Origin: Procambarus clarkii
Taxonomy: Eukaryota > Arthropoda > Malacostraca > Decapoda > Cambaridae
NCBI RefSeq assembly: GCF_040958095.1
Contig: NC_091156.1
Location: 17,939,468-18,003,467, forward strand
Length of the DNA: 64,000 bases
Reading direction: 5' to 3'
The notes beneath the pieces are model-generated. The model was not told the origin of the DNA. It saw only the letters and a list, made by a program, of their open reading frames with translations, and ran no database searches. The position numbers were made by a program, and so were the translations under genes. Shown piece after piece: positions 22,101-34,407 of the stretch (within the stretch, counting starts at the first letter, position 1; each line of letters begins with the position of its first letter).

Positions 22101-25100
22101 CGTAGTGCGACATTTGAGCCAGAACTCCTCGATTCTTGGCCATTTAGAGAGTGTTGGGCTACTTAATACATCCACCATACCAACCTGCTTTGTTGAGTTT
22201 GGTGCTGGCAGAGGTTGGTAGAAAATACAAATGTATTATTTGCCATTTAGCTAATATAAAAGATAAAGGTAGAAGTTTAATTCATAAGTAGGATTAAAGA
22301 GGTATATATAGTATTCAGTTAGCCATTAATCATGTATATGGCTAGACAGGTATACAGTATATAGTTCAGTCTGTGAATATCCTTTGAGTAGTACAAGTTT
22401 TGCCCTTGTGTTTGGGGTCCATAGTTTTGTGCACTTCATGATGTATTTTCCAGATTCATTGTGTGTGTGTGTGTGTCTGGATTTAGACTACACTGACTTA
22501 ATTTCAGAGACCTTCCCCCTTTTCCTCTCTTTTTGGCACCTCTCCTACCTGTGAATTTTTGTAGTGTTATCCTTCCTTTCTTGCTTCTCAGTGGATTGCC
22601 AGTTGAAGCCTTATGTGTGCATTACTATTGCCCTGTAAAGGGTGCTTTTGACAAAGCCTCACTCACTAATGTGTCATCAGCCCTCCTCCTCCTCTGGCTA
22701 TGTCCAGCATTTAATCATCTCTGGCCAGCTCACACTCCACCAGAACCTTTCTGATCTTTGGATAGTGTTTTAGAGTTCTTTTCCTCTCTTTGTTTTGGGG
22801 TTTCCCGTGGTTGTGGATTCTTTTTCAATGTGGCTTTTCTCCTGGTTCTAGCGTCCAGCTATAAGGTTGGGAATCTTCTGACCTTGCCTGGAGGCATGGT
22901 TTATATTCCTATAAACTAGTAGCTCATTTTCTTTACCTACAGCCTTTTTTGATAATTTTCAGCTGAGAATAAGACCTCTGCCTCTGTTTAGTTATAAAAC
23001 TTTGTTTATCTAACCAGATGCATTCTACTTTATTTTTTTTCAGTGCATAATTTTTTTCCCACTACTTGCACTCATGGGGTCGAGGCCTTGGTTGTCAACT
23101 CTGTGTCAAAAGTTCCTGGGCCTCTTTCTCTCCAGCTGTGTGTTGGCCTCTTGTTACTTTTGGGATGTCCCTCGGCCTCCTTGCACAAGGGCTTTTGGTA
23201 TGCGGCTGATGTTCTTGTGCCACAGTCTCTTCTTCCACATGTAATCCCAGTCTCCTGCTGAGGAGTCCCTCCCACAAATCAGGCACTAAATGCCCTACAT
23301 TTAGTGATGATGCAGAACTTCCTTTTCATGTGGACCCCTAGTAGTTTCCAAACCTTGCCCTAGCCCTTTCTTTCCCATTAGGTTGTGGTCCTTGGCATGG
23401 GCTGCTTTCCCATTAGGTTGTGGGCTTGGCATGGGCTGCTTTCCCATTAGGCTGTGGGCTTGGCATGGGCTGCTTTCCCATTAGGCTGTGGGCTTGGCAT
23501 GCAGCTCATGATGTGGTGGGCTGGCTAGAGCCTCTGGTGACCTGGGCTTCCCTCTGGTGGCAGTCAGGTGCATCAGGATTAGGGTTGTCTTCAGCTATTA
23601 TGAGGACCAATAGTTTCTGATCAAACAGAGTTCCAATAACCAGTTTGTTATGATAATGCTAAATATAATATGGCAACCATGGATGGCCATGAAACATTCC
23701 ATTACATGGAAGGAATTAAGTGTCTAGCTAGTTCATTATATCCAATTCCTCACCAGCTAGTATTTTCCAGCCTTGATATGTTATTGCTTAGCACTTTCTT
23801 TTGATAATTATTTTACCAGAGTTGCTTCACTTGGCATCTCTGCATCACTCTTACACGGTCATCTCAGACTTGACTGACATTCGTACCCTCACTTCCTTGG
23901 ATACGACACTCTCATGACCATGGTGTTTTATTCATTCTGTTATCTGTTTTTTCAGGTTCATACCTTTACATGTTACCATGTGAAGGAAGCTTGATAATTA
24001 GCTACCAGGAGGTTTCTGTAATTAAGTAAGGCATTGGGACTATAAATATATAATACTGTACTGTGTGTGACTGTCTTGCTACGTGTCATATTTAGTAGAT
24101 ACAAATTCTCATATTTTATTTATCTTTCATGTACTATTTGATGCTAAATTTTCTCAAAAGGCCCAAGCTTCTAATTTGGTTGTATTCTGGTTATATATAT
24201 TACCATTAGAAATTCATATACTGTATCATAAAATGTTTACTCAGGAAAGTTCCTCAGATTATAATAATAATAATAATGTGGAGATACTTTTGCATATGGA
24301 ACTTTCTCCCTGGATTTGGACTAGTTCTATTATTTATTTTCTGAGAGTATAGTATCCTCTAACCATATATAATTATGTACTGGGAAGTTTTTTATCATAT
24401 TTCTCTACCTCTCACTGCTTGACCTTGAAGCATGTACTACAGTACATGGTCACAACAGCCTCATTTCATTCAGGGGTATTATATACAGTGTGTCTCACTG
24501 CTTGTATAGAATGAATATTTTCAGTATACTTTTGAATTTAATTCTCACTGCATTTAAGAATCATATTTCCCATTGTATTCAGGTTTGTCAAGACATTTTG
24601 AAGTTGTAGTACAGAAATCTTGATGGTGTAACTAAAAGACTAAATATGGAAATCTTTTCTGAATGTAAACTTATGTTCACAAGCAGGTACCTTAATTTAG
24701 AGTAATTAAACAGGCCAGCTGACAAATTGGTTAACGGAGGCAGTATCTGACACTTCAAAAGCTCTCTTCGTGCTAGTGGACAAAGGAGCCCAGAGATACA
24801 AGTTTGATGCAAAGCTCAGGTACAAGTAAGTATAATTTCTTGGCAACGTTTGGTATATTGATTTTAATTTAGTCAAAGATCTTCTTGAGGTTATCTTGAG
24901 ATGATTTCGGGGCTTTAGTGTCCTCGCAGCCTGGTCCTCGACCAGGCCTTCACCCCCAGGAAGCAGTCCGTGACAGCTGACTAACACCCAGGTACCTATT
25001 TTACTGCTAGGTAACAGGGGCATAGGTTGAAAGAAACTCTGTCCATTGTTTCTCGCCGGCGCCCGGGATCACAGGATCACAAGTCCAGCTTGCTGTCCGC

Positions 25101-28100
25101 TCGGCCGACCGGCTCCCCATGGAGATCATGAAAGCCTTTGCAGACACTAGGGTGCACTTTGGGCAGGAATATGTGTCCAGATGCTTTTTGCCTTGTCAGT
25201 CTATATACACATTTTTGTAATATCTTGCTGTTCTATTTCTTTGCCAAATTTGTTTTTGAAGCTATTGCTGGCAGGGACTTCCACAATTACTTTCATTGCA
25301 TTCCATTCTTCCATTCTTGACCATTCTCACCGAGTATTAGTAAGTAATTATCACAAGATGGCACCAAGCCTGGAAGGCTATTTAGCACCACCTAGGTCAC
25401 AGGATACAGTATTAACAAAATTCCTAGATATCATTCAGGATGCCAATACAATGCATGAAATAAAGGACACAAAATAACAATGTCAAGGGTATCAGATTTG
25501 TCAAGCATTTTATTAAGAGATGTAAGACCTGAAAAAACAATGAGAATGCAGAATTTCCAATAAGACAGAGAACTAAAATAGACACAAATAAATGGGAGCA
25601 TAAAGATGGAAGGAGAGCATAGAGGGGCAAATAACCGAGTCAGATCATGCTTGCTAGGAAGATTAGAGCATTTACCTGTGTACTGGGAAAGGCAAGATTT
25701 TATGGCAACCAAGCCAGGATCAATATTAGGTATGTTGTAAATAGGACAGGAAAGATTATTTTTGAAGAAGACCAAGCTATAAGATGCTTAGAGTCCCTAA
25801 TATGACAGAAGGCAGCATTGTTTGTGTCAGCATGTTTTAACACATTATTAGTGCTATTTAAATCTGCCATTAACCTTAAAAGTGAAGCCAGTTTCACCAA
25901 AGTACTGAAGAGGCCAAAAGGAACTGGAGTGTGGTGGTGTTAGTTCTTTTATGATGTGTATTATGTAATGCTATGATGAATAGATGGGTGTAAAATTTGA
26001 ATATCTTAATATTTTTTCTATGAATATAATAGGGCTTCCATTTTGTTCTCCTGACTGATACCTCCTCCCTTTCTTCCCACTCCCATGAAAGTGATAAAAG
26101 GAATAATGATGAGCTTTAACCAGTCACATTTTAATATATTTTTGGGGGGAAGCCCCTTCGGCTCCCCGGAGCTATCCAGGCTGATATGTATATTATTAGA
26201 CTTTGGCAGCAGTTAGCGTAAATGGAGTTCTAGGCCTACTGGGGACCAGAGCCAGAACCTGGCCTCCCCAGAGAGGCACGAAGAGCAATGGCCCATAGAA
26301 GTGCACATGTGATTTGGAGCATTCTGTGTCTGCCATCGACTGGGCCAAGCACCCAGAAAGGTAAGCGCCTCAAAACAAACCCCCTAATCTGGTTAAAACT
26401 ACTACTGAAAACTAACGAGTGGACAGAACTCCCCAATTGAAAACGAACAAACAAGCATGACGTTACACGTGCCGTACCACTTGTCTGCACAGCTCCCCCC
26501 TCCCTGGGAGGGAGAAAGGGGGAGCCCCAGATCCCTCGCGCCGGCTATCCACACCCCCAGTTCTCAGCTGATGTGTTTGAGGCTCAGTTGTGTGGCTCCA
26601 GCTCCTGAGTCTCTCTGTGTTGTACTGTGCCTTGTGTCCAGTACTACTTTTTCGGTGGCATGCGAGCTGGGTATAACATTCATAGGTACTTAGGTTGCTT
26701 GTGCTTAGGGTTCCCTTCCTTAAGTGCCCTGTAAGTACCACCCTTGGGGCTTGGGGTTATCTTCCACAAGTCACCTTGGGGTCTACCTCTGTTGGTGATT
26801 GACCACACTGGGAGTGTTAAGGGGTTTCTGTTCTTTAGGTCATGGTGATAGGTTTGTTCGTTTGCAGCCGTCTCCTTTTTTGGCGAAGAATGAGACCGCT
26901 GTGTTCCAGAGAGTTCTTGAGTTGTTGATGTTTGGTTGGTCAGGCCAGAGGGTGCATCATGTGTTGTGTCCGGTTGCAGCTCTCCGCTGTTATTTGCACT
27001 CCACGGCCTCTGTGACCGGGGACGCGCTTTGGGTTGATCCGGTTTCCTTTCTTCACTGTTCCAGGGTTCGGGTCCCTCAGGTCATCCGCAGGGTTCTTCG
27101 ATCTAGCCAGCCTGCTATCTATCCCGGGGCCCATGATGTTCGTAAGTTTGCTACGCTTGCTGCCGTCTTCGGTAACATGTCTTGGGTTGACATGCAGGCA
27201 CAGGGTTTTTGGCGATCGAACAGGGTCGACGGTTGCAGCCTGTTGTCTCGACTTCGAGTTTAGGAGCGAGTGAAATAGAAATATTTCATAATATATTTCA
27301 GTGAGCATCAGAAATATTGCTGGAACAACTGTGGACATTTTCAAGAGAAAACTAGATTGTTTTCTTCGAGGAGTGCCAGACCAATCGGGCTGTGATAGGT
27401 ATGTGAGCCTGCGGGCCACTCCTGGCAACAGCCTGGTGGACCAAACTCTCACAAGTCAAGTCTGGCCTCGGGCCGGGCTTGGGGGAGTAGAAGAACTCCC
27501 AGAACCCCATCAAGCACGAGTGCCGACTGCCTCCCGGGTAAGTCTCTTTTTTTTCGTCTTTTGTGATGTAGCTCCGGGGAGCCGAAGGGGCTCCCCCAAA
27601 AAAACCAGCGTTGAATGTAATGAAATGCCACTTTCTGGGTGAGACCCGGAGGCTCCCTGGCTCTGAGTGGACAGCGATTCGGATTTGTAGTCCTGAGGTT
27701 CGGGGTTCGATCCCCAGTGGAGGCGGAAACAAATGGGCAGAGTTTCTTTCTCCTTGATGCCCTTGTTCACCTAGCAGTAAATAGGTACCTGGGAGTTAGA
27801 CAGCTGTTACGGGCTGCTTTCTGGGGGTGTGTGTAACAAAAAGGAGGCCTGGTCAAGGACCGGGCCGCGGGGATGCTAAGCCCTGAAATCATCTCAAGAT
27901 AACCAAGAACCCTCCCTCCCCCTGGTAGGCATTTTTTTGTGTGTTTTGACATTCAGCCTCGAACTGTGCAGACAAGCGCCGTGGCACGTGTGACATCATG
28001 CTTGTTTCCTCATTTTCAATTGGGGAGTTCTGTCCACTCGTTAGTTTTGAGTAGAAGTTTTAACCAGAATAGGGGTTTATTGTGAAGTGCTTACCTTTCT

Positions 28101-31100
28101 GGGTTCCTGGCCCGGTCGATGGCAGACATAGAATGCTCCAAATCACATGTGCACTTCTATAGGCCATTGCTCCTCGTGTCTCTCTGCAGGGGCCAGTTTC
28201 TGACTCGTGGTCCCCGGTAGGCCTGGAAATCCATTCACACTGATGCCAAAGTCTAATAATGTACATATCAGCCTGGATAGCTCCGGGGAGCCTCCAGGAC
28301 TCACCCAGAAATTGGCGTTTCATTACATTCAATGCTGGTTTTTTGTACAGCTATATCTTAAGGGATCTTTATTTACAGTTCCGAGCTCTCGATACAACGA
28401 TTACGTGTAGACATTCAACACCTCAACCTGGAAGGTGTAGCAAGTCTTGACACTTATGATCGTATTGTGGGTCTTGGAAAGCATCTGTGTGGAGGTGCTA
28501 CTGGTAAGAAGCAGCTTGAAGTTTATATCTTGGTCTTTCTCAAACATAAACTGCAGTTCAGGTGGCAGGTACAAATTTTTCTTTGAGTAGAATAGCTTCT
28601 GTGAACTACTGTACAGTATTTGCATTAACATTGGAAAACTTATTTACTTTTTTTATGTATAAAAATTATGGTTTTCATAAAAGTTCTTTATCCTTTCTAT
28701 TTTTCTGTATGAAATCTTCAGAACACTTTAGTATCAGCTTGAAACTTTTGGGTGCTTAAGTGTGATGGTGTATGATAGTATAAAGTGTGATGCTTGCTTA
28801 CTCTCTCAGTGGCTTGCTTCTTCAATGGACTGTTCACTCATTCCCGCACACACTGGATTTGCTGTCTTAATTTAGTGACAGTTACCTACAGTTCTAGTCA
28901 GTCACATTCCAATTAGTGAGATTATACTGTACTATGAGTTGTACTCTTAAAGTATGTGTGTGCAGTACTGTTCAAATTTATGACTAGTATAGAGTATACA
29001 GTATAGTAATGTAATAAAGGCACATATATTACCAAGGACTCTATGGCACAGTGATTAGAGCATTCAGGTCACAGTCAAAAGGTCCTGGGTTAATTCTCAC
29101 AGTAGGACAAAAGTGTTTGCCCGGTGTTTCCTTTCATCTGATGCCTCTCTTCACCTAACAGTAAATAGATACCAGTAAAAAGAAAAAAGAAATAGGCAAT
29201 TGTTATGGGCTGCATTCTGGAGGAGGTCAATAGTTGGCCTATGGAGTCTTCAAGAAGCCTAACAGGCTTCTTGTTTAGTCAACTCTGAGGTGTGATGTCT
29301 CGTCTACACATTATCTATAATCTACAATGGCTCTGGTCCTGACTGGTGCAGATTAGGGAGCCTCATCTGTACCACAACTCATTTTACATGAAGAAATGAA
29401 GTAACCCTCAGATGTTGGTATGAAACTGTGCAATAGGTATTGCTGTTACCTTGAGGTGCTTCCGGGGCTTAGCGTCCCCGCGGCCCAGACGTCGACCAGG
29501 CCTCCTCAATTAATTGGCCTGAATTAACAGGCCTCCTGTTCAATTAATTTCTAGAATTGTAACTTAATTTGCTATCTTTTGAATGGTTTTGTACTGAAGC
29601 TATTTAATTTGTCATGGAACAGCTTATAAGAATTTATAATACTGTGACTTGGAATGTGCATGTCTGAGAGCCATGCCATATAGTATGCACATTTTCAGCA
29701 TTGTAATCCAAATATGTCATGCTGGTGTTACAATATACAAGAGCTACTATACCTGGCTGGTCAGCAGCATTAAGATGGTGATCTCTTGGACTTGACTAAA
29801 ACTTTGGCCAATGCCATATTTTGGTTATACAAGTTTTACATTTTGAGAATTGACTGTGGTTGCATTTTATAGATAAAATTTTATATTTTATTTCAATTCA
29901 TACCATAGATATTTTCCAAAAGTTTAAGAAATATATTTCTTGTTCAACTTAAAACCCAAAATATTTGTATAAATGATCAGGGACAAACTTCCTTTCTCTA
30001 CAAGCAATTCCATATTGTTATGCTCACTTTCCTTAACTTATTCTATAAAATGATCATGTAACACATGAGATTCTTTTTCTGTATTTTTCTTTAATTTTGA
30101 AAGTATATGTATTTATACATGCCATATTCACAAACGATGATTTTTTCTTTTTACTTCAGACTTGGCCCTCCATTGCTTGTCAAGATATTCCCGACCAGTG
30201 GTGGCTGGTCTGGTACTGGCTCTGTGCTGCCACCATCGCTGTACCTGGCTTACCTACTCAGGTTTTACTTTTCTTTCGGTAAGAACTTGTATTTCAGCAA
30301 AATTTGCTGCCATAAACAACCTGGTATTCACACACATCATACACACCTGGTATATATCTCTGGAAATTACCAGAAATGAGGTTAGGAGGTATCTGCTTGA
30401 TCTAGAAGTGACTAAGGCTGTTGGACCTGATGGAATCTCACCATTGATGCTAAAAGAGGGGGGCAGAGGCACTTTATGTGCCACTATCTATGGTCTATAA
30501 CAAGTTACTGGAAACAGGAGACCTACCAGAGAGTTGGAAGACAGCTAACTTAGACACAGTCTACAAAAAGGGGGGGGGATAGGCAGGAGGTTTTAAACTA
30601 CAGGCCAATGTCCTTAACCTCTATACCATGCAAGGTGATGTAGAAAATCGTGAGGAAAAGCTTGGTAGCACATCTGGAGAAAAGGGACTTTGTAACACAT
30701 CACCAACATGGGTTCAGGGAAGGCAAGTCGTGTCTCACAGATTTAATAGAATTCTATGACCAAGCAACAAGCATTAACCGTTAAAGGGCACGATACATAT
30801 ATAGCTGGGGTGAGTAACTATTGCAGGATGGCGCACCACAGCTATGTATGGTTGGGAGTACTACGTAAGATTTCAAAGTCCCGTGGCTACACGGTTCACA
30901 TCAGGTTCCTCAGAGCTCTTGTAAACAGATACCATTTAAAAAAAAAAACATGGGCAACATTCGTGGGTGTGAGAGCCTCAGTACTGAATAAGCAACCAAG
31001 ACAGTTGTATGCTGCATGAGCTAACAGCACTGCTGTTCAGCTTGTGACCACAACGCTGCCAAAAATGTCAAACTATATATGTAACTGGTATTATTATTTA

Positions 31101-33872
31101 GCCATGATAGTGTTACAAAAATGCCTGACTGTAATAAAGACTGTGTACAATATTTAGATATCAGTGAACACAATGCTGTTCAAGATGTTCACAGCGCTAG
31201 TCACAGTACTGCCATTGTTTGTCCATCTAAGAATCTTCAAACGACTTCTCATGTTCCTTTACAAAATAAACTTATGGAAAATTATTCATTTACAGGATTT
31301 AGTGACTAGAATTCTGATAATAGCAGCATTGTGGTGAGAATTAGTGATGTGTGTAGTATAATGGAAGGAGCAATCTTGGTGAGGAGGGAGGGAGAGGGGG
31401 GGCATTGTCTGCTGACTGTGTGGCCACCTGATATTGTCTGGACTCACCATACAAGCTTAGTGGTTCGCTATGTTGGGCACAAATGTAGTTCCTTATATAT
31501 AACGTGTGTATAGTGTAATAACAGCAAAAGGAGTATGTTGGGAGGAGCCATTTTGGTGAGGGAGGGAATGAGGCTGTCGTCTGCTGGCTGCTGTGTGACT
31601 CGTCATGTAGTTTTTTGTGGCCACTATGTTGTTTGGACACCATACCAGCTTAGTTGTACAGTTATGGTGAACAAAACATGTAAATACTTATATATAACAA
31701 GTGTATATAGTGTAATAAAACCACAAACAGTATTGTGGAAGGAGGAATGTTGGTGAGTAAGGTGTTAAAGTAGGGAGGGAGGGCTAGCTGGGTGTGGCAG
31801 CCCACTCTTGATGTTTGAACTCACCATACCAACTTAGTGGTTTGCTATGGTGAACAAAACATGCAGATACTTATATATAACATGTGTATGGAGTGTAATA
31901 ACAGAAAAACTATTTGTTTATTGTTTTATGAACGCAATAATTGAATCACTAGTATGCACACTATACTTTTGAGTATAGCAGTGGTTTACACATTTTATTA
32001 TATAAATATATCACACTACACACTATTGAATAATATTATTGCAAAAAAAAAAAAGAGAAAAAATTAACCAGACATTGAAATAATTAGGTAATAATATCTT
32101 TGTGGCAACTCCCGCCTGACAGTGCGGGTGGAGGAGACCAGTGCGAAACGCTTAGTGTGTCAGCGCCTCAATTTTGCTAGATTTCCCCGCCCTATTGTGG
32201 CCAAAATATGTCACTTACGATTTTTTTATTATTTTTCCTGTGATCAGGGAATACAAATGAATATTTTTATAAGACAAAAAAAAATAGTTTTTTAATTTCT
32301 TGCGCTTGATTTTTTTTTATTTCTTGTATTTCCTGCATATATTTCTTGCCTGGGCTATAATTGTTGCAGGCTATAATTGCAAGCACCTCCTAGGGGGTTA
32401 AGTATGAAAGAGAAGGGCAGACTGCATTTTCTTAGACTGTCAGAACGCTTTTTTGACACAGTAATTGACAGGGTAGTTAAAGATAAACTGTTTAACATGG
32501 GTGGTACATGAACAAGGGGACACAGGTGGAAACTGAGTACCCAAATGAAACACAGGGATGTTAGAAAGAACTTTTTCAGTGTCAGAGTAGTTAAAAGATG
32601 GAATGCATTAGGCAGTGATGTGATGGAGGCAGACTCCATACACAGTTTCAAATGTAGATATGATAGAGCCCAGTAGGCTCAAGAATCTGTATTCCAGTTG
32701 ATTGACAGTTGAAAGGCTGGACCAAAGAGTCAGACCTCAACCCCCGCAAGCACAACTAGGTGAATACACATTGGGACCTAATGATGGACTTGCCCTAAAA
32801 TTTTAGCACAATAAAATAGCTGAATATTTTAGTTACAGTTACAGTGCTCACTTGCATCAAATTTAATTTGTTGAAAAAAATTCAAAGGAAATTCTGGATT
32901 TAAGCAGTTATACTGTTAGTGTCGACCACAGCATACATGGATTCAATCTGATGAATGCCTCTGGAATTCCATGTGCTAATTCCCTGAATTAGCTTCAGGG
33001 AGCTGATGGGACTCCCCCACAGAAAACCATCACTGAATGTAATGAAATGCCATTTTCTAGGTGAGTCCCAGAGGCTCCCTGACACCTTCCCTCCCTCTGG
33101 TTGGCAGTTTTTACCGTTCAAGAACTGGAGTAGTGGGCTGCCGGCTCCTCTACCCCCAGAGAGGGGGGGGGAGTTACGCTAACGAGCTGGAGTGCTAGTT
33201 GCATGGAGAGATGCTTGAGTTTCTTTCTAGGAGTTATTTTTAACTTTTTGGATGTAGCTTGCACAGGTTAACCAGACAGTGGTCTGTTTTGATTTGCCTA
33301 CCTTTCTGGGTCCTTTCCCGGTCGATGGCAATTATGACATACTTTAAGTGTAAACTGTTCATAGACCATTGCTCCCTGCGCCTCTCCAAGGGGGCCAGTT
33401 CTGGCTCGTGGTCCCCAGTAGGCATAAGGACTCCTGTAACTGAGGATCCCAAACTAATATAGCACATATCAGTTTGGATAGTTTCAGGAAGCCTCTGGGG
33501 CTCACCCAGAAAATGGCGTTTCATTACATTCAACGTTGGTTTTTTGTTCAGCATTGTTTGATTTTTATCATACTTTCAGGAATCAGGATTCAGCTCCAAT
33601 GAGTTCTACACATTAACAGCCCTCACAAGCTGGGCAACTTGCAACTCAAAGGACATTCCAAGCAAGGAAAATGTAGGTGACATAGAGAATTTACAAGAAA
33701 ATGACAAAGACTATGAACACAGTGAGAGAGACAAAAGGGTTTCTGATGTATCAACCCTTATGCCACAAGAAGATAGTAAAAATACACCTTCAGAAGATAA
33801 TCAGCTAATAGAAAAGTATGTTATCATCTCAAAATTTTCTGGTGTATACTTTGCTTAATGAGTAGGGATTTG

Positions 33873-33928
<56 letters not shown>

Positions 33929-34316
33929 GTACCTAGTAGCCAGAACTCACTTTTTGGCCTTCTATTCAAGGCCCGATTTGCCTAATAAGCCAAGTTTTCC
34001 TGAATTAATATATTTTCTCTAATTTTTTTCTTATGAAATGATAAATCAACCCATTTTATTATGTATGAGGTCAATTTTTTTTTATTGGAGTTAAAATTAA
34101 CGTAGATATATGACCGAACCTAACCAACCCTACCTAACCTAACCTAACCTAACCTATCTTTATAGGTTAGGTTTGGTAAGGTAGCCGAAAAAGTTAGGTT
34201 AGGTTAGGTTAGGTAGGTTAGGTAGTCGAAAAACAATTAATTCATGAAAACTTGGCTAATTAGGCAAATCGGGCCTTGCATACTAGGCTGAGAAGTGCGT
34301 TCTGGCTACTAGGTAC

Positions 34317-34407
<91 letters not shown>

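Larger units (their letters stand above)
26140..28345 (+). mobile_element. DIRS-like tyrosine-recombinase retroelement, fossil copy 2
   Basis: A second fossil of the family at 16207-19295, in TRMT13 intron 5. The left repeat 26140-26540 is complementary to the right repeat (about 27580-27660 and 27915-28345). Near 26799-27263 it retains a tyrosine-recombinase C-terminal part: [40 protein letters not shown] and GFWRSNR. A LINE tail (27290-27530) and a SINE (27655-27915) are inserted in it. It is broken, shorter than copy 1 internally, and looks old. I saw no reverse transcriptase. Confidence 0.65.

Noticed and set aside
25138-25477. Plus-strand frame near 25181-25477
   Set aside because: It is antisense to a Penelope-like remnant and intron sequence; no independent support.
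30262-33586. Alternative TRMT13 exon 7/8 junction skipping eight residues
   Set aside because: Both sites are GT/AG and in frame, but the donor GTTTTACT is weak and the resulting spacing departs from the family; the GTAAGA donor fits exactly.
34113-34225. True interstitial telomere or chromosome end
   Set aside because: The TTAGG-like motifs are few, diverged, head to head and inside an element with sharp inverted ends found twice.
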